Source: Streptomyces coacervatus
Lineage (GTDB): Bacteria > Actinomycetota > Actinomycetes > Streptomycetales > Streptomycetaceae
Assembly (NCBI RefSeq): GCF_029223485.1
Contig: NZ_JARHTP010000040.1
Span: forward strand, 1 to 38,004
Direction: 5' to 3'
Length of the DNA: 38,004 nucleotides
The translations under genes were made by a program, and so were the position numbers. Position 1 is the stretch's first letter. Each line of letters begins with the position of its first letter. The notes under the pieces were generated by a model that had not been told where the DNA came from, did no database searches, and was given only the letters and a program-made list of their open reading frames with translations. Of this stretch, positions 29,803-38,004 are shown in pieces.

Positions 29803-32277
29803 GTGGGCATAGGCGCCACCAACCTCGGAGTGGTGTTCATCCATGGGCTCTTCTCGTCCGAGGAGACATGGGATCCGCTCGCCGGGCTTCTCGAATCCGA
29901 TGAGGAGCTGGCTAATGTCGCGGTGAGACGGTTTGGGTACGCAACACCCAAGTTCCGTTTCAGACCCGACCGTCGTACTCCCGACTACAACGACCTCGCA
30001 GACCGGCTGAAGACGTTCTTGCAGTACGACGCGGCCGAGCACGACCGCCTGTTCCTCGTCGCCCACAGCCAAGGCGGGCTGATCGTTCAGCGCTACCTCG
30101 CGCGGATGCTCCACAGCGGGCAAGGGCAGCAACTCGCCAAGATCCGAGGCGTCGTCCTGTTTGCCTGCCCCAACGGCGGCTCCGACTTCGCGCTGCAGCT
30201 TCGCCGCAAGTGGTGGTCGAAGAATCCTCAAGTGCGCGCACTGGGACCACTCAACCCTGAGGTAAGGGACGCCCAACAAACGGTCCTTGACCAGATCGTC
30301 TATGCCAAGCAGGTGGGAGCGTCCTCGTGCCCCATCCCGTTCTGGGTCTTCGGGGGAGAGGAGGACAAAGTCGTCGTTCGCGCCTCCGCTCAGGGAAACT
30401 TCCCCCAGGTCTTCATGCTTCCCGGAGATCACTTCAGCATCATCCAGGCCCGGACGTACGAGCACCCTGCCTACGTCGCTCTTCGCACCCATCTGCTGGA
30501 AGCCGAGCAGACAGATCCGGATGATCCAAGTGCCCCCGCCTCGAGTCCCTCCGCACCCGCAGCCCAGATTGCGCCGTGGGGCGACAGCGCGAAGGCCGCG
30601 CGGATCTTGGACGTACTGCCTCCATATGCTGACTGGCTCAAAACGCTGCGCACCCAGGACTTCTTCATCGTCAGCGGCCGAGTCAACAGACTCTTCCACG
30701 AAGCCGCTGATGCCCTCAGCAACGACCCCCTCCACTTCATCGATCCCGCGTTGCGCGATGCCGCAACGGCGTGCAGCAGAGCCACCACGGACCTGAGCAA
30801 GGCAATGATCGACCTTCTCTTCGCCGACCGTGTCGATGCCAAGGCGTTCGAAAATCTGCCAGCGCGGGAGAGGGAAGACGCCTGGACATTCGTTCTCGGC
30901 GAGTACCAGCCCGGTGAGAGCGAGCTGCGGCTGCACACGCTACGCGACGCCTTCTTCGAAGCCTACGACGCCCTGGTACGCCTCCTCAACGAGCGCCTGC
31001 TCGCGCCAGCAGGAACATCATCCCTGCCCAGTGGCACGAGCACGCCGACGACTGTTGCAGTACCCAACGCCGCCGGCCCGCAGCCGCGTGTGGGCCAGGG
31101 ACTGCCCCGCTACGAACGCGAACTGCGGGAGGCGTACGAGCAGCTCCGGTCAGCAGGAATCGGGGCGCCGGACTCCGACGCGTACCTCTCCGGCGCCACC
31201 GCCGTGCAGCACTTCGCGGCCGCCGAGGAATCCGGGCCCGGCTGGGTGCTCAGTCTGAGGGACGGCCGGGCCGTAGCCGTAAGCGAACTTCTCTGGAGTG
31301 CCCTTGTACGGGCAGGACGTCCAGCAGCGGACGGCGACCCCCTCAACGCGGTCGGATACCCCACCGCCCCAGGGACCGAGCCGACCATGCTCGGCCCAGA
31401 CGTACAGCGCGTCGCCCTCGAAGGCGGAAACTGGGGCAAGGGCTGGCTGGTCCGCTTCGACAACGGTTGGCGTTGGGAACCTCAAGTAGATCTGAGCTTC
31501 AACCAAACACGCTCCGCCACCAACTGGCCCGGCCCCCAACCTGCACCCCAACTGCGGCTGCGCGCCGTCATCACGCTGCCCTGGGACACCAGTGAAGAAC
31601 TGGAAGTCACACCGGCGCGTCGCCGCGACCTCAAGGCCCAACTCCCCTTCAGCCGTCTCGCCGGTGCGGTGACCACCCTCTCGCTCCGGAGAGGCGCGGA
31701 TCTACGCGCCGCGAACTGGGACCTGGGGCCGAACCGCAACGCCAACGACTCCATCAGCTATTCGGCAACCATCGCATCCCCGGACGGTAGGGCGGCGCTG
31801 ACCGGGGCGGTCATAGCTGTTCTGCCCGGCACCCTGCAATCGGCGACGGTGACCTGCGCCGAGGTCACGATCCAGGACGCCGAAGCCTGGGCTGCCGTTC
31901 TCCCACCGGGTGCGTCAACCAAACTCACCCTCGAGGAAGTGACGTCCGTCCTGCTGGCGGCCTGGGAGACAGCAGCCGATGTCCTGCCGGCGGCTGCATG
32001 TGATGCCACGACGATGCGGTGGGCTGGCCCACCCACCGTTGAGCTGCGGATGAGTGCCGAGGGACCGCACGATCAGCCCCGGGCCAACCTCGACACCCTG
32101 ATCGATCTCGGCGAGGTCGGGCCGACCGACCGCAACTCGCTGCCCGAGATGGCGGTGACGATCACCGTGTCTCCGATGGTGGAGGACAGCGAGCGTCGGA
32201 AGGTGCTTCGGCGCGCTCTCGTACGCATGCTCCAGGGTTTCGGATATGTCGAGGCCGACGAGCATCTCCTTACGTAA
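29803..32277 (+). CDS. Alpha/beta-hydrolase with a large unknown C-terminal region (824 aa)
   Basis: GTG 29803 is preceded by atggaggca, a good ribosome binding site. Residues 8-240 are a lipase/esterase-type alpha/beta-hydrolase: oxyanion strand VVFIHGLFSS, nucleophile Ser89 in VAHSQGGLI, and catalytic His210 in PGDHFSI; an Asp in VFGGEEDKVVV is the likely acid. Residues 270-400 are helical. After a Pro/Thr linker, residues about 430-560 form a compact region (RYERELREAYEQLRSAG, GNWGKGWLVRFDNGWRWEPQ), and 560-824 are beta-rich with no known family. No signal peptide, so it is cytoplasmic. It stands alone between a toxin-antitoxin pair and an exonuclease, in a region that resembles a defence island. 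Confidence 0.8.
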   Translation: MGIGATNLGVVFIHGLFSSEETWDPLAGLLESDEELANVAVRRFGYATPKFRFRPDRRTPDYNDLADRLKTFLQYDAAEHDRLFLVAHSQGGLIVQRYLARMLHSGQGQQLAKIRGVVLFACPNGGSDFALQLRRKWWSKNPQVRALGPLNPEVRDAQQTVLDQIVYAKQVGASSCPIPFWVFGGEEDKVVVRASAQGNFPQVFMLPGDHFSIIQARTYEHPAYVALRTHLLEAEQTDPDDPSAPASSPSAPAAQIAPWGDSAKAARILDVLPPYADWLKTLRTQDFFIVSGRVNRLFHEAADALSNDPLHFIDPALRDAATACSRATTDLSKAMIDLLFADRVDAKAFENLPAREREDAWTFVLGEYQPGESELRLHTLRDAFFEAYDALVRLLNERLLAPAGTSSLPSGTSTPTTVAVPNAAGPQPRVGQGLPRYERELREAYEQLRSAGIGAPDSDAYLSGATAVQHFAAAEESGPGWVLSLRDGRAVAVSELLWSALVRAGRPAADGDPLNAVGYPTAPGTEPTMLGPDVQRVALEGGNWGKGWLVRFDNGWRWEPQVDLSFNQTRSATNWPGPQPAPQLRLRAVITLPWDTSEELEVTPARRRDLKAQLPFSRLAGAVTTLSLRRGADLRAANWDLGPNRNANDSISYSATIASPDGRAALTGAVIAVLPGTLQSATVTCAEVTIQDAEAWAAVLPPGASTKLTLEEVTSVLLAAWETAADVLPAAACDATTMRWAGPPTVELRMSAEGPHDQPRANLDTLIDLGEVGPTDRNSLPEMAVTITVSPMVEDSERRKVLRRALVRMLQGFGYVEADEHLLT

Positions 32278-32330
32278 GGTACGGACACCTGCCTTCGTGA
32301 AGAGCGCGGGAGGGCACACAGTGGCAACCG

Positions 32331-32377
32331 TGAACTGCTCTGGCGGGCCCAATGGATGGGCCCGCCAGAGCAGTTCA
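32331..32377. terminator. Bidirectional terminator, 21-bp perfect stem
   Basis: The left arm starts TGAACTGCTCTGG and its exact complement follows after the loop ATGGA. It sits between the convergent hydrolase and exonuclease genes, with the exonuclease stop three bases away. Confidence 0.9.
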
Positions 32378-32379
32378 GA

Positions 32380-33837
32380 TCAGGCGACGACCTTCTCTCC
32401 CAGACTTTCCATCACCCAACTTGGGGCCGACGCCAGGGACGTGAGCATTTCCAGGGCGGCGCAGGTATCGCCGAGGGCACGGTGCCCGCCGCCCAGCGGA
32501 AGGAAGTTGGGCATGTCCTCCCAGTCGAGGCGCCGACGCATGATGCATCCCCACTGCTCCTCCGCCTGCAGGTGCTGGGGATCCGCCTCCACCCGCAGGC
32601 AGTCGCCCACGATGACCGTCTGGTCGTACTCCGCGTTGTAGGCAAGGATCTTTCGTCCGGCGGTGGCCCGCAGCAGATCCGGCATCACCTGGTCCCAGGT
32701 CGGTGCGTCCGCGACCATCGCGTCACTGATCCCATGCACGGCGAGGGCGCCCTCGGTCACCGGGATCTGCGGATTGACCAACGTCTCCAGGAGGATCTCG
32801 CCAGAAGCGGCGTCCACCACCGCGACCTCCATCACCCGCCCCCACAGGTCATGCGTCTCGGTGTCCAGCACACAGGCCATGCCGGGCTGCAGCATCCGCC
32901 GCGCCCAGTGGATGGCCTCGCCCTGCCGGCTGAGCAACTGGATGCCGTCCGCGAAGCGAGACGCGACCGGGTTGCCGGCGAGCATCGCGGCGACGTCTTC
33001 CTTTGACGGGGTGCCGTCCGGGCCCGGCTCCCAGTCGATCAGCCAGCGGTTGTCGAGGTTGGCGAAGCGGGCCCAGACCGGCAGACCGAACCTTTCGCGC
33101 AGCTCGTCGACGAAGGCGCGGGCGACGGAGGCCCGCTGCGGCGCCAGCTGGGCGAAGGCCCGCAGCGGGGACGGCCGGCCGGGCTTGGTCGCCCGCACCG
33201 CCTCCCAGTCCACCCCGGGGATGTCCTCGAGCGCGTCCAGGTCCCCGACCCGGTACATCGGCACCTCGACCACCTTGCGATGGCCTCGGCCGCCCGACCA
33301 CACCGTGCGGCGCACCTGGCTGACCGGCGCCAGCCATCCGGCCTCGATGCAGTAGTCCAGGTCCCGGCGCCGGATCTCCAGGTACTGCGCCGCCAGCTCC
33401 GGGCCCAGCATCCGCGCGGCCAGGATGTCCGCCCCCAGGACCTCATTGCCGGCGAGCCGCTCGACCTCCTCAAGCGCCCACCGGCCGAACCGCCCAGGCG
33501 TGATGCCCTGGTCCTTGGCGGCCTTCTCGAACTCGGCCACCTCCCAGCCGCACCGGCCGGCCGCCTCATCCGTCCGGGCCGAGGCCTGAAGCCACGCGAC
33601 CCGCTCGGCCACGATCTGCTCGAGCGCGGCGCACATCGCCGCGGTGGGGGAGACGAGCTGCCGCTCGTCGTACAGCGCGTAGCCCTCGAATGCGCCGACG
33701 CGCTCGAGCACGCCCTGCTCGGCGAGCTGTTCGACGTCGCACGCCCACACCTCCACCTTCCGGGCCGCGAGATCCGGCGCCTCGGCCAGCATCTTCGCCC
33801 CGCGGCTCGCCCCGTATCCGGGATGGGTACCGAGCAC
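32380..33837 (-). CDS. DEDDh-type 3'-5' exonuclease domain protein (485 aa)
   Basis: The frame starts at GTG 33837 (VLGTHPGYGASRGAKM). Residues 1-310 hold no named domain; they carry repeated winged-helix-like segments and a TrpArg-rich region (WARFANLDNRWLIDWEPG). Residues 320-475 are a DnaQ/RNase T-like exonuclease: Exo I CVLDTETHDL (Asp325, Glu327), an HGISDAMV segment, Exo II LAYNAEYDQTVIV, and Exo III HRALGDTCAALEML with the final His and Asp. Such enzymes remove nucleotides from 3' ends. The same frame continues upstream across a single TAG at 33847-33849 into the short gene at 33847-34014, so the two were probably one gene or are coupled. Confidence 0.82.
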   Translation of the reverse strand: MLGTHPGYGASRGAKMLAEAPDLAARKVEVWACDVEQLAEQGVLERVGAFEGYALYDERQLVSPTAAMCAALEQIVAERVAWLQASARTDEAAGRCGWEVAEFEKAAKDQGITPGRFGRWALEEVERLAGNEVLGADILAARMLGPELAAQYLEIRRRDLDYCIEAGWLAPVSQVRRTVWSGGRGHRKVVEVPMYRVGDLDALEDIPGVDWEAVRATKPGRPSPLRAFAQLAPQRASVARAFVDELRERFGLPVWARFANLDNRWLIDWEPGPDGTPSKEDVAAMLAGNPVASRFADGIQLLSRQGEAIHWARRMLQPGMACVLDTETHDLWGRVMEVAVVDAASGEILLETLVNPQIPVTEGALAVHGISDAMVADAPTWDQVMPDLLRATAGRKILAYNAEYDQTVIVGDCLRVEADPQHLQAEEQWGCIMRRRLDWEDMPNFLPLGGGHRALGDTCAALEMLTSLASAPSWVMESLGEKVVA

Positions 33838-33846
33838 CTCGATGAT

Positions 33847-34014
33847 CTACTCCCGGCGAGCCTTGACGTCCTCGCCCTGCTCATCCGACCAGCGGCCCGA
33901 GGCCAGGGCCGGGGCCGGAATGAGTCCTTTGGTCTGCCCCCGCTCGACCTGCCACCGGCTCAGTCCCGCGTGATCGGCGAGCTGAATCGGGCCGAAGCCC
34001 TTCCGTCGTCCCAT
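33847..34014 (-). CDS. Short HTH-like protein in frame with the exonuclease (55 aa)
   Basis: ATG 34014 (MGRRKGFGPIQLADHAGLSR) follows ggagaagggaaatgcg. The sequence GPIQLADHAGLSRWQVERGQ is a likely helix-turn-helix, as found at the start of longer actinobacterial proteins. It ends KARRE, TAG, and the frame resumes IIEVLGTHPGYGASRG without shift. Changing TAG to a sense codon would give one protein of about 544 residues. It may be a recent nonsense mutation, or two genes read by reinitiation at the GTG ten bases on. Confidence 0.6.
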   Translation of the reverse strand: MGRRKGFGPIQLADHAGLSRWQVERGQTKGLIPAPALASGRWSDEQGEDVKARRE

Positions 34015-34383
34015 CGCATTTCCCTTCTCCTGATCGCCCTGCCCTGGCGGAACAGAACGTGACAGAACATATGAATAGTTGTCAAGAGCCTTTGAAAATA
34101 GGCAAGTTGGGGCAATGCGCTTAGAACTGCGCACGCGTACGCGAGGAAAAAATCACCCGGGCGGAGCCGTCCCGGGACCCGGCGACGCGCTTCGCCGGCC
34201 CCGGCAGGGCCGGGGCTGCCGGGGCCGCGGGAGGGCGCGGTGCGTATCCCCGGGCGGGCGGCGCCCATCCGCCCCACTCGTGACCTGGGATCTCACGCGC
34301 TACGATGTTCGAACAGATATTCGAACTGGGGGAGCGGTGCACCACGCAGCGGGCCGAAGGGGGCAGAGGATGGGAGGCGCGCC
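34015..34383. other. Divergent intergenic region with hairpins and SOS-like box
   Basis: On the minus side, TTGACA (34085-34080) is a candidate -35 for the exonuclease genes in an AT-rich stretch; no good -10 is seen. A hairpin at 34196-34227 has an 11-bp stem ending in GGCCCCGGCA. A smaller CCCGGG stem followed by a T6 run on the minus strand lies at about 34146-34175 and may be a leftover terminator. The LexA-like box is at 34309. I see no gene here. Confidence 0.5.
34309..34325. promoter_or_regulatory. LexA (SOS) box-like sequence upstream of the DnaE2-like gene
   Basis: TCGAACAGATATTCGAA contains CGAACAGATATTCG (34310-34323), which fits the Gram-positive LexA consensus CGAAC-RNRY-GTTYG with one mismatch (A in place of G at the tenth base). 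It lies about 60 bp before the ATG at 34384. DNA-damage control is expected for DnaE2. Confidence 0.65.
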
Positions 34384-37300
34384 ATGGGCGGTTTTACCCA
34401 CCTCAACGCCGCCTCCGGGTTCTCCACCCGCTTCGGCGCCGCCCACCCCGAGCAGCTCGTCCAGCGCGCCGCCGAACGCGGCATGAGTGCGCTCGCCCTG
34501 GCCGACCGTGACGCTGTCACCGGTGCTGTGCGGTTCGCCCAGGCCGCCATCGAACACGGCATCCAGCCGATCTTCGGCATCAACCTGGCCGTCGCCCCGC
34601 TCGCCCCCGCCCCCACCCAGCGCCTGCGCACCCCGGTCCGAGGCGGCGCCCACGTCTACGAGCCGCCCCACCGGGTCGTCCTGCTCGCCCAGTCCGCCGC
34701 CGGCTGGGCGCGGCTGTGCCGGCTGACCTCCGCCGCGCACGCCCACGGTGACGGCCCGCCCGTCCTGGCCTGGGACGACCTGCACCAGCACGCGGGGGAG
34801 GGGCTGACCGTGCTGCTCGGCCCCGCCTCCGAGCCCGTCCGCGCCCTGGCCGCCGGCCGACCCGATCTGGCCGAACACCTCCTCGCGCCCTGGCGGCAGC
34901 TGCCCGGCATTCAGCTGCGCCTGGAAACCTGCTGGCTCGGCCTCGCCGACACCGGCCTCGGTTCACTGCGCCTGGCCGCCCGCACCCTCACCCTCGCCGA
35001 TCAACTGGGCATCCCCGCCGTGCTGACCAACGCCGTCCGCTACGCCGATGCCGACCAGCCCCGCCTCGCCGACGTCCTGGACGCCGCCCGCCTGCTGCGC
35101 CCCATCGACCGCCGCCACCTCGACTCCGGCGAGCGCTGGCTGAAGGACCCGGCCGCCATGACCGAGGTTGCCCGCCGGATCGCCGCGGCCGCCGGCCACG
35201 GAGACGACCGCGCGGTCCGCCTGCTCGCCGACACCATGGCCACGGCCGACGACTGCACCGTCGACCCCGCCCGCGACCTCGGCCTGGGCCGTCCCCACTT
35301 CCCCGAACCTGCCGTCGTCGGCGCCCCCGGCGGCCCCGAACACGCGGCCCGCCTGCTGCGCGAGCGCGCCGAGGCCGGCCTCATCCGCCGCGGCCTCGAC
35401 CGCGACCCCCGCGCCCGCCAACGTCTCGAGGAAGAGCTCGAGGTCATTCGCACGCTCAAGTACGACACGTACTTCCTCACTGTCGCCCAGGTCGTCGCCG
35501 ATGCCCGTGAGCTCGGCATCCGGGTCGCGGCCCGCGGTTCCGGCGCCGGCAGCATGGTCAACCACACGCTCGGCATTGCCACCGCCAATCCGCTCGACTT
35601 CAACCTGCTCATGGAGCGGTTCCTGTCAGTGCGCCGCGCGAGCCTCCCGGACATCGACATCGACGTGGAGTCCGCCCGCCGGCTCGAGGTCTACGACCGC
35701 ATCATCGAACGGTTCGGCACCGAACGGGTCGCCGTGACCGGCATGCCGGAGACCTACCGTGCCCGTCACGCCCTGCGCGATACCGGACTTGCCTTGGGGA
35801 TCGCCCCGTACGACGTCGACCGGATCGCCAAGAGCTTTCCGCACATCCGGGCCGCCGACATCACCGCGGCGCTCGCCGAACTTCCCGAACTGCGCCAGCT
35901 CGCCACCGAAGCCGGCCGCTACCGGCTGCTGTTCGAACTCGCCGAAGGCCTCGACGCCCTGCCGCGCGGCCTGGCCATGCACCCCTGCGGCGTCATCATC
36001 TCCGACGCCACCCTCCTTGACCGGCTGCCCGTCCAGCCCACACCCGGCGGCTACCCCATGGTGCAGATGCCGAAGGAGGGAGTCGAAGATCTTGGACTGA
36101 TCAAGCTGGACGTGCTCGGCGTACGGATGCAGTCCGCGATGGCCCACGCCGTCACCGAGATCGAACGCGTCACCGGCCAACACATCGACCTCGACGACCC
36201 CCAACAGGTCCCACTCGACGACCACTTCGCCTTCAAGCTCATCCAGGACGCCCAGACCCTGGGCCTGTTCCAGCTCGAGTCGCCCGGCCAGCAAGATCTT
36301 TTGTCGAGGCTGCAGCCGCGCAACGTCGCCGACGTCATCGCCGACATCAGCCTATTTCGTCCAGGACCAGTCGCGTCCGGGATGCCCGAGCAGTACATCG
36401 CCGCACGGCACGGCGCCACCCCCACCTACCCGCACCCCGACCTCGAGCCAGTCCTCGCCGATACGTACGGCGTCGTCATCTGGCACGAACAAATCATCGA
36501 GATCATCGCCACGCTGACCGGCTGCGACCGCGCCCTGGCCGAAGTCGCCCGCCGCGTCCTCGCCGACCCCGCCAGACTGCCCCGCCTGCGGGACTGGTTC
36601 CACCGCACCGCCACCGCCCGCGGCTACAGCGCCGACGTCCTCACCCACGTCTGGAAGATCATCGAAGCGTTCGGAGCCTACGGCTTCTGCCGCGCCCACG
36701 CCGTCGCCTTCGCCGTCCCGGCCCTGCAGTCCGCCTGGCTCAAGGCCCATTACCCAGCCTTTTTGCTGGCCGGCCTCCTCGAACACGACCCCGGCATGTG
36801 GCCCAAACGCGTCTTGATCCAAGACAGCCGCCGCCGCGGCGTGACGGTCCTGCCCGTCGACATCAACCACTCGCAGACGACCCACACCGTCGAACGCGCC
36901 CCCGACGGAACCTGGGCCGTGCGCCTCGCCCTCTCCACCATCCGCGGCATCCACACCGAAGAAACCGAGCGGATCGCCGCCGGCCAGCCCTACGCCTCCC
37001 TCTCCGACCTGTGGCAGCGCGCCCGCCCCAACAAACCCACCGCCGAACGCCTGGCCCAGGCCGGCGTCCTCGACCCCCTCCGCGGCAACCTCACCCGCCG
37101 CGACCTGCTGCTGCAGATCACCGAACTGCACCGCCAGTACCGCGGCCGCCCCCTCGGCGACGGACAACTCCCCATCACTCTTGCCGACCAGCACACGGCC
37201 GCCCCGTCCGGCCTGCCCGAGATGACCAGCCGCGAAGCCCTCAACGCGGAACTGCACATCCTCGGCGTCGACATGAGCCGGCACCTCATGGACCACCACC

Positions 37301-37824
37301 ATCAGCTGCTACGCGAGCTCGGCGCCACCGACGCCGCCCACCTCAAGCGCCTGCACCCCGGCCAGCAGGTCCTCGTCGCCGGCGTCCGCGCCTCCACCCA
37401 GACCCCGCCCATCGCATCCGGGAAGCGGATCATCTTCGTCACCCTCGAAGACGGCTCCGGCCTGGTCGACCTGGCCTTCTTCGAAGACTCCCACGACGCC
37501 TGCGCCCACACCGTCTTCCACAGCGGCCTGCTCCTCGTCCGCGGCCAAGTCCAACGCCGCGGCCAACGCAACACCGTCACCGGGCAGATGGCCTGGGACC
37601 TCGAGCACCTCGCCGCCACCCGCCGCGACCACGGACCCGAAGCCGTCCAGCGCCTCCTCGGCGCCGGCGCCGAGGTGCCCGCGGCGCCGCGTACCGAACC
37701 GCACCGCACCATCACCCACGAAACCGGCGCGAGCATGCACCCCTGGGCTGACCTCCAGCCCGCCGGCCAGCGCGCCGCCGACCTCACCAAGCTCGGTCAC
37801 ACCAGCCAGGGTTCTCCAGGCTGA
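34384..37824 (+). CDS. dnaE2: DnaE2-like error-prone DNA polymerase III alpha subunit (1146 aa)
   Basis: ATG 34384 follows gatgggaggcgcgcc, a strong ribosome binding site. Order of parts: PHP-like domain (1-75), palm with ARGSGAGSMVNHTLGIA, catalytic Asp423 and Asp425 in LPDIDIDVES, and Asp576 in LIKLDVLGVRM; fingers FQLESPGQQDLLSRLQPRN; the segment AFLLAGLLEHDPGMWPKR typical of DnaE2; and an OB-fold near the end (GQQVLVAGVRASTQ, VTLEDGSGLVDLAFFED). PHP metal ligands are altered: HLN (His6, Asn8) instead of HxH and ADRDAV instead of a TDHDG-like motif, so it should lack PHP exonuclease activity. DnaE2 acts in translesion synthesis with ImuA and ImuB, which are not adjacent. Confidence 0.88.
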   Translation: MGGFTHLNAASGFSTRFGAAHPEQLVQRAAERGMSALALADRDAVTGAVRFAQAAIEHGIQPIFGINLAVAPLAPAPTQRLRTPVRGGAHVYEPPHRVVLLAQSAAGWARLCRLTSAAHAHGDGPPVLAWDDLHQHAGEGLTVLLGPASEPVRALAAGRPDLAEHLLAPWRQLPGIQLRLETCWLGLADTGLGSLRLAARTLTLADQLGIPAVLTNAVRYADADQPRLADVLDAARLLRPIDRRHLDSGERWLKDPAAMTEVARRIAAAAGHGDDRAVRLLADTMATADDCTVDPARDLGLGRPHFPEPAVVGAPGGPEHAARLLRERAEAGLIRRGLDRDPRARQRLEEELEVIRTLKYDTYFLTVAQVVADARELGIRVAARGSGAGSMVNHTLGIATANPLDFNLLMERFLSVRRASLPDIDIDVESARRLEVYDRIIERFGTERVAVTGMPETYRARHALRDTGLALGIAPYDVDRIAKSFPHIRAADITAALAELPELRQLATEAGRYRLLFELAEGLDALPRGLAMHPCGVIISDATLLDRLPVQPTPGGYPMVQMPKEGVEDLGLIKLDVLGVRMQSAMAHAVTEIERVTGQHIDLDDPQQVPLDDHFAFKLIQDAQTLGLFQLESPGQQDLLSRLQPRNVADVIADISLFRPGPVASGMPEQYIAARHGATPTYPHPDLEPVLADTYGVVIWHEQIIEIIATLTGCDRALAEVARRVLADPARLPRLRDWFHRTATARGYSADVLTHVWKIIEAFGAYGFCRAHAVAFAVPALQSAWLKAHYPAFLLAGLLEHDPGMWPKRVLIQDSRRRGVTVLPVDINHSQTTHTVERAPDGTWAVRLALSTIRGIHTEETERIAAGQPYASLSDLWQRARPNKPTAERLAQAGVLDPLRGNLTRRDLLLQITELHRQYRGRPLGDGQLPITLADQHTAAPSGLPEMTSREALNAELHILGVDMSRHLMDHHHQLLRELGATDAAHLKRLHPGQQVLVAGVRASTQTPPIASGKRIIFVTLEDGSGLVDLAFFEDSHDACAHTVFHSGLLLVRGQVQRRGQRNTVTGQMAWDLEHLAATRRDHGPEAVQRLLGAGAEVPAAPRTEPHRTITHETGASMHPWADLQPAGQRAADLTKLGHTSQGSPG

Positions 37825-37826
37825 CA

Positions 37827-37844
37827 TGTGTCTCACGAGACACA
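37827..37844. terminator. Hairpin after the polymerase gene
   Basis: TGTGTCTC and GAGACACA are complements around AC, starting 3 bases after the stop codon. A second weaker stem, ACACCC with GGGTGT, follows at about 37847-37866. Confidence 0.55.
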
Positions 37845-37877
37845 CCAACACCCACTCGCGGGGGTGTCCTCGACCGT

Positions 37878-37903
37878 GGGCGTGTCAGTGATCTTGTGTA
37901 AGT
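37878..37903. mobile_element. Probable terminal inverted repeat of an IS256-type element
   Basis: GGGCGTGTCAGTGATCTTGT followed by GTAAGT; its reverse, ACTTACACAAGATCACTGAC, has the ACTTACACA look of IS256-family ends. It lies 10 bp beyond the transposase stop. The other end is outside the window, so the pairing cannot be checked. Confidence 0.5.
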
Positions 37904-37912
37904 CGCCTGGTT

Positions 37913-38004
37913 TCATTGGATGCTGAGCCGGTCCTCGAAGAAGAGTGAGAACTGGTTCAGTGCCTCTTTCCAGTGTGCGGCGACGTGGTTCGCGTCGCGC
38001 GCTT
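37913..38004 (-). CDS. IS256-type transposase, last 29 codons (cut by window)
   Basis: The minus-strand frame reads ARDANHVAAHWKEALNQFSL then FFEDRLSIQ and a stop. The W..ALNQF...F..R pattern is the usual end of IS256 (mutator) transposases. Only this tail is visible, so the family is a likely but not certain reading. Confidence 0.55.
   Translation of the reverse strand, partial: ARDANHVAAHWKEALNQFSLFFEDRLSIQ

Noticed and set aside
29761..30936. 391-codon minus-strand frame opposite the alpha/beta-hydrolase
   Set aside because: The plus strand has the GHSQGG-like nucleophile and oxyanion motifs; the minus frame has no recognisable domain.
34146..34250. Dense GC inverted repeats resembling a linear-replicon telomere or an origin
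   Set aside because: Only two short hairpins, no packed palindrome series and no terminal-protein or replication gene nearby; better explained as terminators.
36352..37302. 316-codon minus-strand frame inside the polymerase gene
   Set aside because: Antisense to the conserved DnaE2 segment; Gly/Val/Asp repeats are typical of shadows.
1..38004. CRISPR array, tRNA, rRNA or riboswitch
   Set aside because: Reading through the gaps I found no regularly spaced repeats, no tRNA-like cloverleaf with CCA-end context and no conserved leader element; a covariance-model search would be needed to exclude small RNAs.

Overview
The window is high-GC DNA with GC-rich third codon positions, many GTG starts, strong GGAGG-type ribosome binding sites and TAnnnT -10 boxes. 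Its protein families (SigE-type and ECF sigma factors, a helicase-associated-domain protein, a PGM1-type peptide ligase, an nSTAND-WD40 protein, a DnaE2-like polymerase) are typical of Streptomyces or a close relative. Transposase pieces at both ends, truncated and frameshifted genes, toxin-antitoxin pairs and the absence of housekeeping genes suggest a chromosome arm or large plasmid. No rRNA, tRNA or CRISPR array was found by eye.

Layout. 1-1.7 kb: end of an ISKra4-type element and an HNH-nuclease remnant. 1.77-3.16 kb: a tightly packed three-gene operon with an ECF sigma factor in the middle. 3.3-9.4 kb: a SigE-type sigma factor, a small secreted protein and a 1277-residue HTH/nSTAND/14-WD40 protein, bounded by two exact 52-bp copies of the end of a helicase-associated gene. 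9.4-13 kb: decayed material (frameshifted helicase remnant, plasmid-type ORF with a broken end, very small genes).

13.2-21.9 kb: a compact biosynthetic locus. A divergent XRE/TPR regulator faces P450, PGM1-type ATP-grasp peptide ligase, Asp/Asn-hydroxylase-like dioxygenase, amidinotransferase and a second ATP-grasp ligase. A convergent APH-type kinase overlaps the end of the last gene. The set fits assembly of a small guanidino-containing, oxidised di- or tripeptide without NRPS or PKS genes. A five-codon ORF with a strong ribosome binding site followed by a hairpin precedes the operon.

22.1-34 kb: stress and conflict genes: a Nudix hydrolase, two toxin-antitoxin pairs with probably leaderless promoters, a pentapeptide-repeat membrane protein, an unknown protein, an ATP-dependent DNA ligase, a TIR-domain protein, an alpha/beta hydrolase with a roughly 550-residue unknown C-terminal part, and a DEDDh exonuclease separated from an in-frame HTH-like segment by one TAG. 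34.3-37.8 kb: a DnaE2-like error-prone polymerase behind a LexA-like box. The window ends in the 3' end of a probable IS256-type element.

The most interesting parts are the PGM1-type peptide cluster, the TIR/hydrolase/toxin-antitoxin segment, the three-gene sigma operon, and an AT-rich motif found at three promoter-like sites.
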